From assembly GCF_029964055.1 (NCBI RefSeq), contig NZ_CP124836.1:3596001-3660000 (forward strand): a DNA stretch of 64,000 nucleotides, written 5' to 3'. This document shows positions 42,613 through 51,272 of this stretch, piece by piece (the first letter of the stretch is position 1; every line of letters starts with the position of its first letter). This DNA comes from Arthrobacter sp. EM1 (GTDB lineage: Bacteria; Actinomycetota; Actinomycetes; Actinomycetales; Micrococcaceae). Under the pieces are notes generated by a model. The model was not told the DNA's origin. It was given only the letters and a program-made list of their open reading frames with translations, and did no database searches. Both the position numbers and the translations under genes were made by a program.

Positions 42613-43784
42613 AGGACTCCCCCCTTGAGCGTTTCATTGTGCTGGCCCAACTTCGGAGCCGGCCTATTACAGTTAATAATCTGACCGTCGACGCGGATTG
42701 GACTCCGTGTGGTCAGCAGAGAGAAGTCTTCTCCGCTCTGTGTGACTGATGCCTTACGCGAGACCTGCTGCGTCATGTTGATGGCTGCAAACCCGTCGTG
42801 GGCGACCAGCTCTTCGAGCGTCAGAACTGGAGCGCACCAGACATCCGCAGCATCAAGCAACTCAAGCCAGTGGTCGGTTGATTCATGAAGGAACGTGGCG
42901 GCGAGGATCTTAGCGATCTCGGGTTCCTGCTGCCACGCAGCCGCAGCATCGGTCAGCTCTTCAAGTGCCGTCACGTTTAGGAGGGCGCCCAGTTTTGCTA
43001 TCGGATTCATGGCAAGCGCGATGAATCCATCTTTCGTGGGGTACGTGCCATAGGGTGCAGCCAAGAAAGCGTTCGCTGAATTCTTGCCTCTGCGCTCGAC
43101 GGTGACAGTGGAATCGTTTAAATGAGTGCTCAGCAACTCGAACTGCAAGTCCAAGAGACCTTCGAGCAGGCTCGTTTCGACGTGGCCGCCTCTGCCGGTC
43201 CGTTCCCGACGAAGAAGTAGCGCGGTCACCCCTTGGGCGATATGACAGCTCATGAGGTGGTCGGCTATGGAGATCCCGACGGGCACGGGTCCATCCTCGG
43301 AGCTCCCGCTAAGCCAAGGAATACCGGAGATGGACTGCGCGAGCAGATCCTGTCCGGGGCGGTCCTTCCACGGTCCGTGATTTCCGTAGCCAGTCGCACT
43401 TGCGTAGACAATACGGGGATTCAGCTCGCTGACGGACTCGTAGTCGAGGCCGATTCGCTCCATGACACCTGGGCGGAAGTTCTGGATAATGACGTCCGCC
43501 TGAGTAATCAGTTTCCGAACAACCGCCAAGTCGGTCGAATCTTTCAAATCAGCTGTATAGCTTTCCTTGTTGCGGTTCATTGCATGGAATGACACCGTGT
43601 CTCCGTCTGCTGTCCGTCCGGCAAATGCCAGCGTGCGGCCGATGTCTCCTGTTTCGGGCCGTTCGATTTTTATAACCCTTGCGCCTAGGTCGGCCAGGCG
43701 GAGGGCCGCAACAGGGCCAGCAAGAAATTGACTGAAATCAAGCACAACAATTCCTTCCAGCGGAAGGTCAAGTGTTTCACGCAA
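42609..43784 (-). CDS. CaiB/BaiF-family (class III) CoA-transferase
   Basis: A 391-residue formyl-CoA-transferase-like enzyme that moves CoA between carboxylic acids. The N-terminus LEGIVVLDFSQFLAGPVAAL, GARVIKIERPETGD (33-47), FRPGVMERIGL (103-113) and the catalytic Asp146 in RPGQDLLAQ fit the family. It overlaps the solute-binding-fold gene by 4 bp and lies 153 bases after the enoyl-CoA hydratase. The acid activated is not predictable. Local GC is low (43% in 43501-43560). Confidence 0.9.
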   Translation of the reverse strand: MRETLDLPLEGIVVLDFSQFLAGPVAALRLADLGARVIKIERPETGDIGRTLAFAGRTADGDTVSFHAMNRNKESYTADLKDSTDLAVVRKLITQADVIIQNFRPGVMERIGLDYESVSELNPRIVYASATGYGNHGPWKDRPGQDLLAQSISGIPWLSGSSEDGPVPVGISIADHLMSCHIAQGVTALLLRRERTGRGGHVETSLLEGLLDLQFELLSTHLNDSTVTVERRGKNSANAFLAAPYGTYPTKDGFIALAMNPIAKLGALLNVTALEELTDAAAAWQQEPEIAKILAATFLHESTDHWLELLDAADVWCAPVLTLEELVAHDGFAAINMTQQVSRKASVTQSGEDFSLLTTRSPIRVDGQIINCNRPAPKLGQHNETLKGGVL

Positions 43785-43937
43785 AATAGCTCCAATTCAT
43801 CTTCTTCGAATACCTTCGGGTTAATGACCCGGGCCGGAAAGTGGTTATGGTCGGGAGGGATCGCTAGCCTCTGCCGGACCCCGTTGGGTTGAACGCTGCA
43901 GGAGGGTCTCGCGGCCCTCCTGGGATGGGTTGCGCCT

Positions 43938-44732
43938 TCAACTGCCAGTAAAGCGCGGGATTCTTCGTTCTGCGAATGCTGTAAGCCCCTCCCGGGCATC
44001 GTCAGTTTCATAAAGTGTGTCCCCAAACAAGCTTTCCGTTTGGAGCGCAGCACTAATCTCTTGAGCTACGCCGTGGGCGACGCACTTTTTTACGGCAGTA
44101 AGAGCCAATGGGGCGCTGGCAGCCAAAGTGGTTGCTATCACGTTCACACCCTTTTGGAACTCGGCTGAAGACAAAAGCTGATTGAAAAGTCCCCAAGTCT
44201 CCGCTTGTTTCGGGGTAATGCTCCCGCCCATCATGCAAAGTTCCACGGCCCGACTCGGGCCGACGACGCGGGTCAGCCTCTGAACGCCGCCGTTGCCCGG
44301 CATCAGCCCGAGTTTAACCTCGGGCAGGCCAATTCTTTGGGTACCGTCAAGGCCGATCCGCATATCGCAAGCGAGCGCCAGTTCAAGGCCCCCCCCGAGT
44401 GCGTGTCCGGCGATGGCGCCGATATACGGTTTGCTGCTGTTGGAAATAGCGAGAGTCACTGCTCGTGCCATTTCTACGACAGCCAAGTTTTCGGCCCTCG
44501 TGTTTGACGCAAATTCATTAACGTCAGCACCGGCAGAGAAATATCCCTCGATCGCACTTTCCAGGACTACTACACGTATGTCACTACTGGATTCAATCGA
44601 CTTCAAGATTTCCAGGAGTTCCTCCAGCATGGCCGCATTGTAAGCATTTACGGGAGGTCTGGACAACGAGATTGTAGCGATGCCTGCTTCACATGACAGT
44701 GCTATTGTCTTTTGGATTTCTTGCGTGCTCAT
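43938..44732 (-). CDS. Enoyl-CoA hydratase/isomerase family protein
   Basis: A 264-residue crotonase-fold enzyme acting on acyl-CoA. The first oxyanion loop appears as YFSAGADVNEF, the second as IAGHALGGGLELALACD, and the catalytic Glu lies in IGLPEVKLGLMPGNGGVQRL (quoted to 20). AGGAG precedes the ATG at 44732. It opens the minus-strand operon with the CoA-transferase and has a perfect 16-bp LacI-type palindrome 110 bases upstream. Confidence 0.9.
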   Translation of the reverse strand: MSTQEIQKTIALSCEAGIATISLSRPPVNAYNAAMLEELLEILKSIESSSDIRVVVLESAIEGYFSAGADVNEFASNTRAENLAVVEMARAVTLAISNSSKPYIGAIAGHALGGGLELALACDMRIGLDGTQRIGLPEVKLGLMPGNGGVQRLTRVVGPSRAVELCMMGGSITPKQAETWGLFNQLLSSAEFQKGVNVIATTLAASAPLALTAVKKCVAHGVAQEISAALQTESLFGDTLYETDDAREGLTAFAERRIPRFTGS

Positions 44733-45049
44733 TCTCTGTCTCCTATGACAAGCGGGCGTTGTACCAAAATGTCTGCAGTGCAAATTTTGCAGAAGACTGC
44801 GCGTCGGCGCTGAATGCGCAGCCGATAATGTCAACTTCCGAAGAAAACCGGTTTTCTACAAAGTACATCACCACGCTCGATCGTGCAATGGCCAAGTTAA
44901 TGCCCCTGCGACGGCGGTGGCATGCCGGGCGTCACCCGGGTGGACTTCCGTCCTAAACGGCGGCCATGCAAAGGCGGCCAGAGGTCGCGAGGCCCAGTGT
45001 TCGCATTCACGGTCACTTCCTGCCGGAGACCGGGTCCGGTCGGGTGCGC
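44733..45049. other. Low-GC regulatory interval between operon and lacI
   Basis: This 317-base gap carries the LacI-type palindrome (44842-44857) and TGTCAA at 44829-44834, which on the minus strand is a TTGACA -35-like box. GC near 44701-44760 is 45%, well below the window's usual level. I see no gene in it. Confidence 0.6.
44842..44857 (-). promoter_or_regulatory. LacI-type operator of the enoyl-CoA hydratase operon
   Basis: AGAAAACCGGTTTTCT is a perfect 16-bp palindrome with the central CG step typical of LacI/GalR operators. The identical 16 bases recur at 46208-46223 on the other side of the lacI-type gene. Confidence 0.8.
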
Positions 45050-46084
45050 CTAAGTTGCCAAGCTGCTTGTGGACTGGCGCACAACAACTTGCGGGGCGGT
45101 GGGGACGTAAATGTTCTGCGGCTTTTCGCCGTCGAGTTGGGCGCAGACGGCATCGACAGAGGCCCGGCCCAGTTCGTCCAGTGGCATCGCGATGGTCGTT
45201 AGGGGTGGATCGAGGTATCCGGCGAGGGGGAGGTCGTCGTAGGAGATGACTGACATCTGTCCGGGAACCGATACATGCGCCTCACGCAGCGCGTGAAGCG
45301 CGCCGATGGCTTGGTTGAGGGTGCTGGTGAAAATGCCGGTAATCTCCGGGTGCCCGGCAAGAAGGCGACGTGTTGCTGTGTAGCCGCCCTTTTCATTGAA
45401 CTCACCTGACTCGACCGCGGGATGGGGAAGCTTTGCGCTGCGGGCAGCTGAGAGGAAGCCGTCTCGTCTGAGTTGGGATGGCGCCAGGGCTGCTGGTCCG
45501 GATACGTGGCCGATTCGTCGATGTCCGAGTTTCCTCAAGTGCTCCACGGCGCAGGCGCTGGATGCCTCGAAGTCCATAGTCACATTCCTGCCGGAGCCTT
45601 CAACCGGCCGATTGACAAAGACATGAGATATGTCGGTTTCGGGCAAAATGCGCAGGAGGGGGTGGTCCGGTCGGGCCGAGGCTATCAGCAGGCCGTCCAC
45701 CCGGCCCGATGCGACGAGATCGGCAAAAGTTTCGTCGACACCATCGTCTTCGGAATCTTCGGCGAGCAGCAATGCGTATCCCCGGAGGCGGGCCTGCTGG
45801 TAAGCCCCGCGGGTAATTCTCGAATATACGGGGTTAGTCAGGTCAGGGATCAGGAGCGCTAGAGCCCGCGTTCTGGATCCGGCAAGAGCCCTGGCGCCGG
45901 CGTGTGGTTGGTAGCCCAGCCTGGAGGCGGATTCGATGACGCGAAGGCGGGTCTCTTTGCGGACTGAGAGGGTCGGGTCATTGTTCAGGACGCGTGAAGC
46001 TACGGATTTCGTGACGCCCGCGAGTTCAGCAACGTCCACAAGCCGCGAGCGGGTTGCCTGCCCGATCCTAAGTTCCTGATCCAC
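45050..46084 (-). CDS. LacI-family transcriptional regulator
   Basis: A 344-residue repressor starting with GTG. The HTH is RLVDVAELAGVTKSVASRVL (14-33), followed by the hinge HAGARALAGSRT and a periplasmic-binding-protein-like sensor (ALLIPDLTNPVYSRITRGAY). It lies between two gene sets that each carry the same perfect palindrome in their promoter region, so it almost certainly controls both, and perhaps itself. The effector is unknown; a sugar acid or its dehydration product is likely. Confidence 0.93.
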   Translation of the reverse strand: MDQELRIGQATRSRLVDVAELAGVTKSVASRVLNNDPTLSVRKETRLRVIESASRLGYQPHAGARALAGSRTRALALLIPDLTNPVYSRITRGAYQQARLRGYALLLAEDSEDDGVDETFADLVASGRVDGLLIASARPDHPLLRILPETDISHVFVNRPVEGSGRNVTMDFEASSACAVEHLRKLGHRRIGHVSGPAALAPSQLRRDGFLSAARSAKLPHPAVESGEFNEKGGYTATRRLLAGHPEITGIFTSTLNQAIGALHALREAHVSVPGQMSVISYDDLPLAGYLDPPLTTIAMPLDELGRASVDAVCAQLDGEKPQNIYVPTAPQVVVRQSTSSLAT

Positions 46085-46168
46085 TGCACCCTACTCCGCG
46101 CCGCGGCTATCCAGCGGACCGGACGGGGCCTGGGCGCTATCCGCCGAATTCGACCTTCTAAAAAACAC

Positions 46169-46223
46169 TTGACATAGCAACCAGCCCATAATACCTTGAG
46201 CGCATCTAGAAAACCGGTTTTCT
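46169..46223 (+). promoter_or_regulatory. Promoter and LacI-type operator of the dehydratase operon
   Basis: TTGACA at 46169-46174 is a good -35 box; the -10 is uncertain (TACCTT after 17 bases, or TAATAC after 14). The palindrome AGAAAACCGGTTTTCT at 46208-46223 lies just downstream, where a bound repressor would block initiation. It is identical to the site at 44842. Confidence 0.7.
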
Positions 46224-46281
46224 TGAGGTTTTAGGCCATCTCCCGGTTTTTGGACAATGCTCCCCGGTTCAAGGAGGAACT

Positions 46282-47370
46282 ATGGCGAAAATTGAAAATG
46301 TGCAGACGGGCTTGTACCGAATTCCGCTGGCGCAGGCGCTCACAGACAGCACGCACGGACTTATGGTGGATTTTGAGCTGATCACGGTCCGGATCACGGA
46401 CAGTGACGGGGCCGTCGGATTGGGCTACACCTACACCGTCAATGACGGCGGAGCTGCCGTCGCGGTGATGATCGAGCGCTATCTGGCGCCCAAGCTTCAG
46501 GGCCGCGATCCGGAATACACCGAAAAGATATGGCAGGACCTGTGGTGGACACTGCACTACGCCGGCCGCGGCGGACACGCTACCTCGGCCATCTCGGCCA
46601 TCGACATCGCACTGTGGGACTTGAAAGGACGCCGGCTGGGTCAGCCGCTCTGGCGGCTCTTTGGCGGGTTTGACCCGAGGGTCCCGGTCTATGCCGGCGG
46701 CATCGACCTCGAGCTCACCACGCAGGAGCTGCTGGCACAATCCGACAGTTTTCAGGCGCAGGGGTTCCGGGCGATCAAGATGAAGGTCGGACGGCCGGTC
46801 CTGAAGGACGACCTCGAGCGGGTCGCTGCCATGCGGTCGCACCTGGGCGATAACTTCCCGCTGATGGTGGACGCGAACATGAAGTGGAGCGCAGACGAAG
46901 CCATCCGGGCCGCCCGGGCACTCGCGGAATTTAACCTAGTTTGGATTGAAGAACCCACAATTCCCGACGATGTGGCGGGTTACGCCCGCATCCTTCGTGA
47001 CGGCGGGCAACCGATCGCCGGCGGCGAAAATTTGCACACTCTTTATGAATTTCAACAGGCCATCACAGCCGGTGCCCTCTCCTTCCCGGAACCCGATGTG
47101 AGTAACTGCGGCGGTTACACGACTTTTCGAAAAATTTGTTCCCTCGCCGAGGCGCACAACCTGCCGGTAACCTCCCATGGTGTGCACGACCTGACAGTCC
47201 ACGCTTTGGCAGCCGCCCCCAACCGCTCCTATATGGAGGCACACGGTTTCGGCCTGGACGCCTACATCACCCATCCGTTGCTCATTCAAGACGGATTTGC
47301 TATTGCCCCGGAACGCCCCGGCCACGGCGTGGATTTGGACTTTGCTGCCCTGGAAGGACTCCATTCATGA
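46282..47370 (+). CDS. Mandelate racemase/muconate lactonizing family sugar-acid dehydratase
   Basis: A 362-residue enolase-superfamily enzyme, probably dehydrating an aldonate or uronate to a 2-keto-3-deoxy acid. K-x-K is in AIKMKVG, the metal ligands are in LMVDANMKW, WIEEPTIPDD and IAGGENLHT, and the general-base His is in SHGVHDLTVH. This set fits the MR subgroup. AAGGAGG precedes the ATG. It overlaps the MFS gene by 4 bp, and KDG kinase and KDPG aldolase genes follow, so the product is likely KDG or a stereoisomer. The exact substrate cannot be read from sequence. Confidence 0.88.
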   Translation: MAKIENVQTGLYRIPLAQALTDSTHGLMVDFELITVRITDSDGAVGLGYTYTVNDGGAAVAVMIERYLAPKLQGRDPEYTEKIWQDLWWTLHYAGRGGHATSAISAIDIALWDLKGRRLGQPLWRLFGGFDPRVPVYAGGIDLELTTQELLAQSDSFQAQGFRAIKMKVGRPVLKDDLERVAAMRSHLGDNFPLMVDANMKWSADEAIRAARALAEFNLVWIEEPTIPDDVAGYARILRDGGQPIAGGENLHTLYEFQQAITAGALSFPEPDVSNCGGYTTFRKICSLAEAHNLPVTSHGVHDLTVHALAAAPNRSYMEAHGFGLDAYITHPLLIQDGFAIAPERPGHGVDLDFAALEGLHS

Positions 47371-48722
47371 CTTTGAACCAGAAAACGACTGCTACCCACG
47401 AGCAGGCTGACCGATCCGTGAAGGGAATCCGCTGGCGGGTCCTGGGCGCCAACGCCGGTGTGCTCATGCTCAACTACGGCGACCGGGCAGCCCTGGGTGT
47501 TGCTGCACCGCTAATCATCAATGAGTTCGGGTTCAGCACCGGGACCATGGGTATCATTTTGGGCGCTTTCGCTTTCACGTATGCACCGGCTTGCTTCGCC
47601 GGCGGTGCGCTGGCGGACAAATTTGGTCCCCGCAAAACGATGGCCGTCGCCGCGGCGTGGTGGTCATTGTGTATCGCACTGACTGCCCTCTGTTTCAACT
47701 TCGCCACTTTCTTTATCCAGCGCCTGCTGTTCGGACTTGGTGAAGGTCCGCAGGGGTCCGTCACGGCACGGACCATGACGAACTGGTTTCCTAAAAAGGA
47801 ATATGCCACGGCAATGGGCTTGACCTTCGCGGCAAACCCATTGGGTGCAGCTGTTGGAATTCCCCTCGTCGCAGGGCTGCTGGCCCTCTCGAACAATAAC
47901 TGGCGGATCCCGTTCCTTGTCCTCGGAGCGGTGGGGCTCATTATCGCGGCGCTCTGGTATTGGCTTATCAGGGACAAGCCCGCAGATCACCCGAGGATTA
48001 CCCGTGAAGAACTGGCCCTCATCACTACCGACGACGCGTCGGCCCGGGAACTAAACACCGAACACGTCCCGCCGCTGCGCTTCTACCTTCGCCAGCCGGC
48101 AGTGATTGCCAACTCCATCGCCTTTTTCGGCTTCAGCTGGCTGCTGTTCATGTTCCTTTCCTGGTATCCCCTGTTCTTGGTCCAGACCCAGCACATCAAC
48201 CTCTCCAGTCTCGCGTGGGCTGCGGCTCTGCCCTGGGTGGCAGGGTCCGTCGGCACGGCGCTGGGCGGGATACTTTCGGACCGGCTGGCCCGCCGTTCAG
48301 GGGCTCCGTTCCGTGTCCGGAAGTGGATGACGGGGTTCTTCCTGGGACTCAGCGGCCTGCTCTGCATTCCGCTCGCAGCAGTGAATTCGTTGGGTCTGGC
48401 AGTTGGTCTGTTCTCGATCGTGCTGCTGACCCTCTACTTGGCCAACGTCCAGTTCTTCGCCATCGTGCGTGACTTTGTACACCCGTCCCGGCTGGGCGGT
48501 GTCACGGGATTCGTGCACTTCTGCGCCAACCTAGCCGGCATCATCGCCCCGATCGTGACGGGCTTCTTAATCCAGGGCCTGGGATCTTGGCCGGCAGCCT
48601 TCGGGCTGGCAGCCGGCCTCGCCGTGATCGGCGCCATCGCGCTGATCCTCGTCAAGGCACCGACGGCCGGTCCTGCTGATTCCCCCGCGAAGCCTCAGGA
48701 TGCCCTAGAACTCGAGGTCTGA
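47367..48722 (+). CDS. MFS transporter, sugar-acid (ACS) family
   Basis: A 451-residue, 12-helix transporter. After NYGDRAALGVAAPLIINEFG comes the MFS loop GALADKFGPRKTM between helices 2 and 3, and LSDRLARRSG in the second half. The FGLGEGPQGSVTARTMTNWF segment is typical of hexuronate, galactonate and glucarate permeases. The ATG at 47367 overlaps the dehydratase stop, so uptake and dehydration are coupled. Confidence 0.92.
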   Translation: MTLNQKTTATHEQADRSVKGIRWRVLGANAGVLMLNYGDRAALGVAAPLIINEFGFSTGTMGIILGAFAFTYAPACFAGGALADKFGPRKTMAVAAAWWSLCIALTALCFNFATFFIQRLLFGLGEGPQGSVTARTMTNWFPKKEYATAMGLTFAANPLGAAVGIPLVAGLLALSNNNWRIPFLVLGAVGLIIAALWYWLIRDKPADHPRITREELALITTDDASARELNTEHVPPLRFYLRQPAVIANSIAFFGFSWLLFMFLSWYPLFLVQTQHINLSSLAWAAALPWVAGSVGTALGGILSDRLARRSGAPFRVRKWMTGFFLGLSGLLCIPLAAVNSLGLAVGLFSIVLLTLYLANVQFFAIVRDFVHPSRLGGVTGFVHFCANLAGIIAPIVTGFLIQGLGSWPAAFGLAAGLAVIGAIALILVKAPTAGPADSPAKPQDALELEV

Positions 48723-48737
48723 GCCTACCCTCCGCGA

Positions 48738-48795
48738 CTTGGGCCCGGGCCCAAGCACTAACCAACCGTTTCGGTCCGGGTCTCCCGGACCGAAA
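48738..48795 (+). terminator. Two hairpins between the MFS and dehydrogenase genes
   Basis: CTTGGGCCCGGGCCCAAG (48738-48755) is an 18-bp perfect palindrome. TTTCGGTCCGGG/CCCGGACCGAAA (48769-48795) is a 12-bp stem with a 3-nt loop, followed by TAGTT. They may end the first transcript or reduce expression of the downstream genes. Confidence 0.6.
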
Positions 48796-48820
48796 TAGTT
48801 CCACCGAAGGAAGAAAAAAT

Positions 48821-49846
48821 ATGTCCGCCGCCGTGTACACAGGCAACAGCACCATCAACATTGTCAAGAGCATCCAAGAGCCGCCCAAACCGGGAGAAGT
48901 CCAGATCGAGGTGGCGTACACCGGAATCTGCGGGACCGACCTGCACGTCCTGCACGGAAACATGGACTCCCGGGTTACTCTCCCCGCCGTCATCGGGCAT
49001 GAAATGTCCGGTCGGGTGGCTGCCCTGGGTGAAGGCGTCAACGGATGGAAGATTGGTGAGGCCGTGACGGTCATGCCCTTGGACTGGTGCGGAGACTGCC
49101 CTGCCTGCAGGGCCGGACATCAACATATCTGTCAGAATCTGAACTTTATCGGTATCGATTCCCCCGGCGCGCTGCAGAAATATTGGAATGTTGCGGAGGA
49201 TGTCCTCGTCCGTCTGCCGTCCTCGCTGCGCCTGGATCACGCCGCCCTTGTCGAACCTGTCGCTGTAGCGGTCCACGATGTCCGCCGGGCAGCGCTGGAG
49301 CCCGGTGAGAAGGCAGTGGTCATCGGCGGCGGGCCCATTGGTGTTCTCATCGCCGTCACCGCGCGGCATGCCGGCGCATCCGTGGTGGTGCTGGAACTCG
49401 ATGCCGACCGCCGAGCCATGATCAAAGAGCTGGGATTCGAAGTACTGGACCCGCGGACCCAGGACCAGGGCGAATGGGTGAATGCCTGGACGGGCGGGGC
49501 CGGCGCCGATGTGGTCTTTGAGGTCTCCGGTGCGGCTGCGGCGGTCCTGGGCGCGACGGCGCTTGCAAAAGTCCGGGGCCGGCTCGTTGTCGTAGCCATC
49601 CACCCGCAGCCCCGGCCACTTGACCTGCAGCGTGTGTTCTGGCGGGAGCTGACGATCCTGGGCGCCAGGGTCTACGAACGCCGAGACTTCGAAACGGCGG
49701 TGGGGCTGCTGGCGGACGGGGTTATCCCTGCCGACCAGCTGATCACCGGTATCGTGCCGCTGGCAAGGACCGCGGAGGCGTTCAGCCAGCTTGCATCCGG
49801 GGACGCCATGAAGATCCTCATCGACTGCCAGGCGGTGCCGGCGTGA
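48821..49846 (+). CDS. Zinc-dependent medium-chain dehydrogenase
   Basis: A 341-residue dehydrogenase of the sorbitol/threonine/galactonate type. The catalytic zinc site uses Cys in GICGTDLH and His-Glu in VIGHEMSG; the structural zinc has four Cys in DWCGDCPACRAGHQHICQN. The NAD fold motif is VIGGGPIGVLIAV. The polar-residue set is consistent with a polyol or sugar-acid substrate such as L-galactonate or L-idonate. It overlaps the next gene by 4 bp. Confidence 0.88.
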   Translation: MSAAVYTGNSTINIVKSIQEPPKPGEVQIEVAYTGICGTDLHVLHGNMDSRVTLPAVIGHEMSGRVAALGEGVNGWKIGEAVTVMPLDWCGDCPACRAGHQHICQNLNFIGIDSPGALQKYWNVAEDVLVRLPSSLRLDHAALVEPVAVAVHDVRRAALEPGEKAVVIGGGPIGVLIAVTARHAGASVVVLELDADRRAMIKELGFEVLDPRTQDQGEWVNAWTGGAGADVVFEVSGAAAAVLGATALAKVRGRLVVVAIHPQPRPLDLQRVFWRELTILGARVYERRDFETAVGLLADGVIPADQLITGIVPLARTAEAFSQLASGDAMKILIDCQAVPA

Positions 49847-50613
49847 ACGCGTCGGCTTTTGACCTGACCGGAAAGCTCGCTGTCGTCACCGGCGCCAAGC
49901 GCGGCCTGGGGAGGGCGATAGCGGAGGCCCTGGCCGCCGCGGGAGCCGATATTATCGGGGTCAGTGCCACCCTGGAACCGGTCGGCAGTGGGGTGGCACG
50001 CGCGGTCGAATCGCTCGGTCGATCTTTCACCGCCAAGACGGTGGACTTCGCCGACCGTGATGCTGTCCGCGTTCTAGCTGCCGACCTCGTGGCAATGGAA
50101 CGGCCGGTGGACATCCTTATTAATAACGCCGGCACAATCGAACGAGCCCCCGCGTCTGAGCATTCGGACGAACTTTGGGACCACGTTCTCCAGGTGAATC
50201 TGTCCTCCCAGTTTGTTCTCAGCCGCGAGGTTGGTAAGGCCATGATCGCCCGCGGTGCCGGTGGAAAGATGGTCTTTACGGCATCGCTGCTCAGTTTCCA
50301 GGGCGGCATCAACGTGCCGGGCTATACGGCGGCCAAATCCGGTATTGCAGGGCTGACAAAGGCCCTGTCCAACGAGTGGGCTGTCCACGGCATCAACGTC
50401 AACGCCATCGCCCCCGGATACATTGCCACGGACAACACCGAGGCCCTGCGTAATGACCCTGCCCGGTCCCAGGCAATCCTGGACCGGATACCTGCCGGGC
50501 GCTGGGGCGCCGCCGAAGATATGGCCGGGGCCGTTGTGTTCCTCTCCAGCCCTGCATCGGACTACGTCTGCGGGACGGTACTGCCGGTCGACGGCGGGTG
50601 GCTGGGGCGATGA
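49843..50613 (+). CDS. KduD-like short-chain dehydrogenase
   Basis: A 256-residue SDR starting with GTG. FDLTGKLAVVTGAKRGLG at the N-terminus is very like KduD (2-dehydro-3-deoxy-D-gluconate 5-dehydrogenase); LINNAG, the Ser in FTASLLSF and Tyr-x-x-x-Lys in YTAAKSG complete the site. It likely oxidises or reduces a deoxy-sugar-acid intermediate. Both ends overlap neighbours by 4 bp. Confidence 0.86.
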   Translation: MNASAFDLTGKLAVVTGAKRGLGRAIAEALAAAGADIIGVSATLEPVGSGVARAVESLGRSFTAKTVDFADRDAVRVLAADLVAMERPVDILINNAGTIERAPASEHSDELWDHVLQVNLSSQFVLSREVGKAMIARGAGGKMVFTASLLSFQGGINVPGYTAAKSGIAGLTKALSNEWAVHGINVNAIAPGYIATDNTEALRNDPARSQAILDRIPAGRWGAAEDMAGAVVFLSSPASDYVCGTVLPVDGGWLGR

Positions 50614-51272
50614 CAGCGAGTGCTTCAGTCACGGAAACACTTGCCGTGATCGGAATTGTTCCAGTGGTCGTCCTTGATGACGCGTCCCGGGCCCACGAGC
50701 TTGCCGATGCGCTGGTCCAAGGCGGCATTCCGTGCGCCGAAATCACATTCCGAACTCCGGCAGGGCTGGAGGCGCTCGCAACCCTGCGCCGCCGCACCGA
50801 CATTCTTCTCGGTGCAGGCACAGTGCTGACTGCCGCGGGCGTTGATCTCGCCGCTGATGCCGGGGCGAAGTTCATCGTCAGCCCCGGACTCGGCGCAGAC
50901 GTCCTGGCCCGCTGCCGCGAACATGGCCTTACGCCCATTCCAGGGATAGCCACCGCCTCCGAACTGCAGGCAGCAGCGGCCGCTGGTCTGCGGCATGTGA
51001 AGCTCTTTCCCGCCGAATTGGCTGGCGGGCTGCCTATGCTTACGGCCCTGGCCGGTCCGTTCCCCGAAATGCGGTTTATGCCCAGCGGCGGACTGACTCC
51101 GGAAAATGTCACCACATACCTGGACCACCCGGCGGTGTTCGCTGCCGGTGGCAGCTGGATGGTCCCCCGGGCCGCGATTCGCGCAGGCGACTTTGACGAA
51201 GTGGCTCGGCTCTGCGCAGAAACAATGGGTCACCTGGCCGGGCACCAACGCAAGAAGGCGGTACCGTCCTGA
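50610..51272 (+). CDS. eda: KDPG/KHG aldolase
   Basis: A 220-residue class I aldolase that splits 2-keto-3-deoxy-6-phosphogluconate (or the galactonate isomer) into pyruvate and glyceraldehyde-3-phosphate. Catalytic Glu in CAEITFRTP, GAGTVLTA, the Schiff-base Lys in HVKLFPAE and the phosphate loop FMPSGGLTPEN are all in place. The ATG at 50610 overlaps the SDR stop. Confidence 0.93.
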   Translation: MTASASVTETLAVIGIVPVVVLDDASRAHELADALVQGGIPCAEITFRTPAGLEALATLRRRTDILLGAGTVLTAAGVDLAADAGAKFIVSPGLGADVLARCREHGLTPIPGIATASELQAAAAAGLRHVKLFPAELAGGLPMLTALAGPFPEMRFMPSGGLTPENVTTYLDHPAVFAAGGSWMVPRAAIRAGDFDEVARLCAETMGHLAGHQRKKAVPS

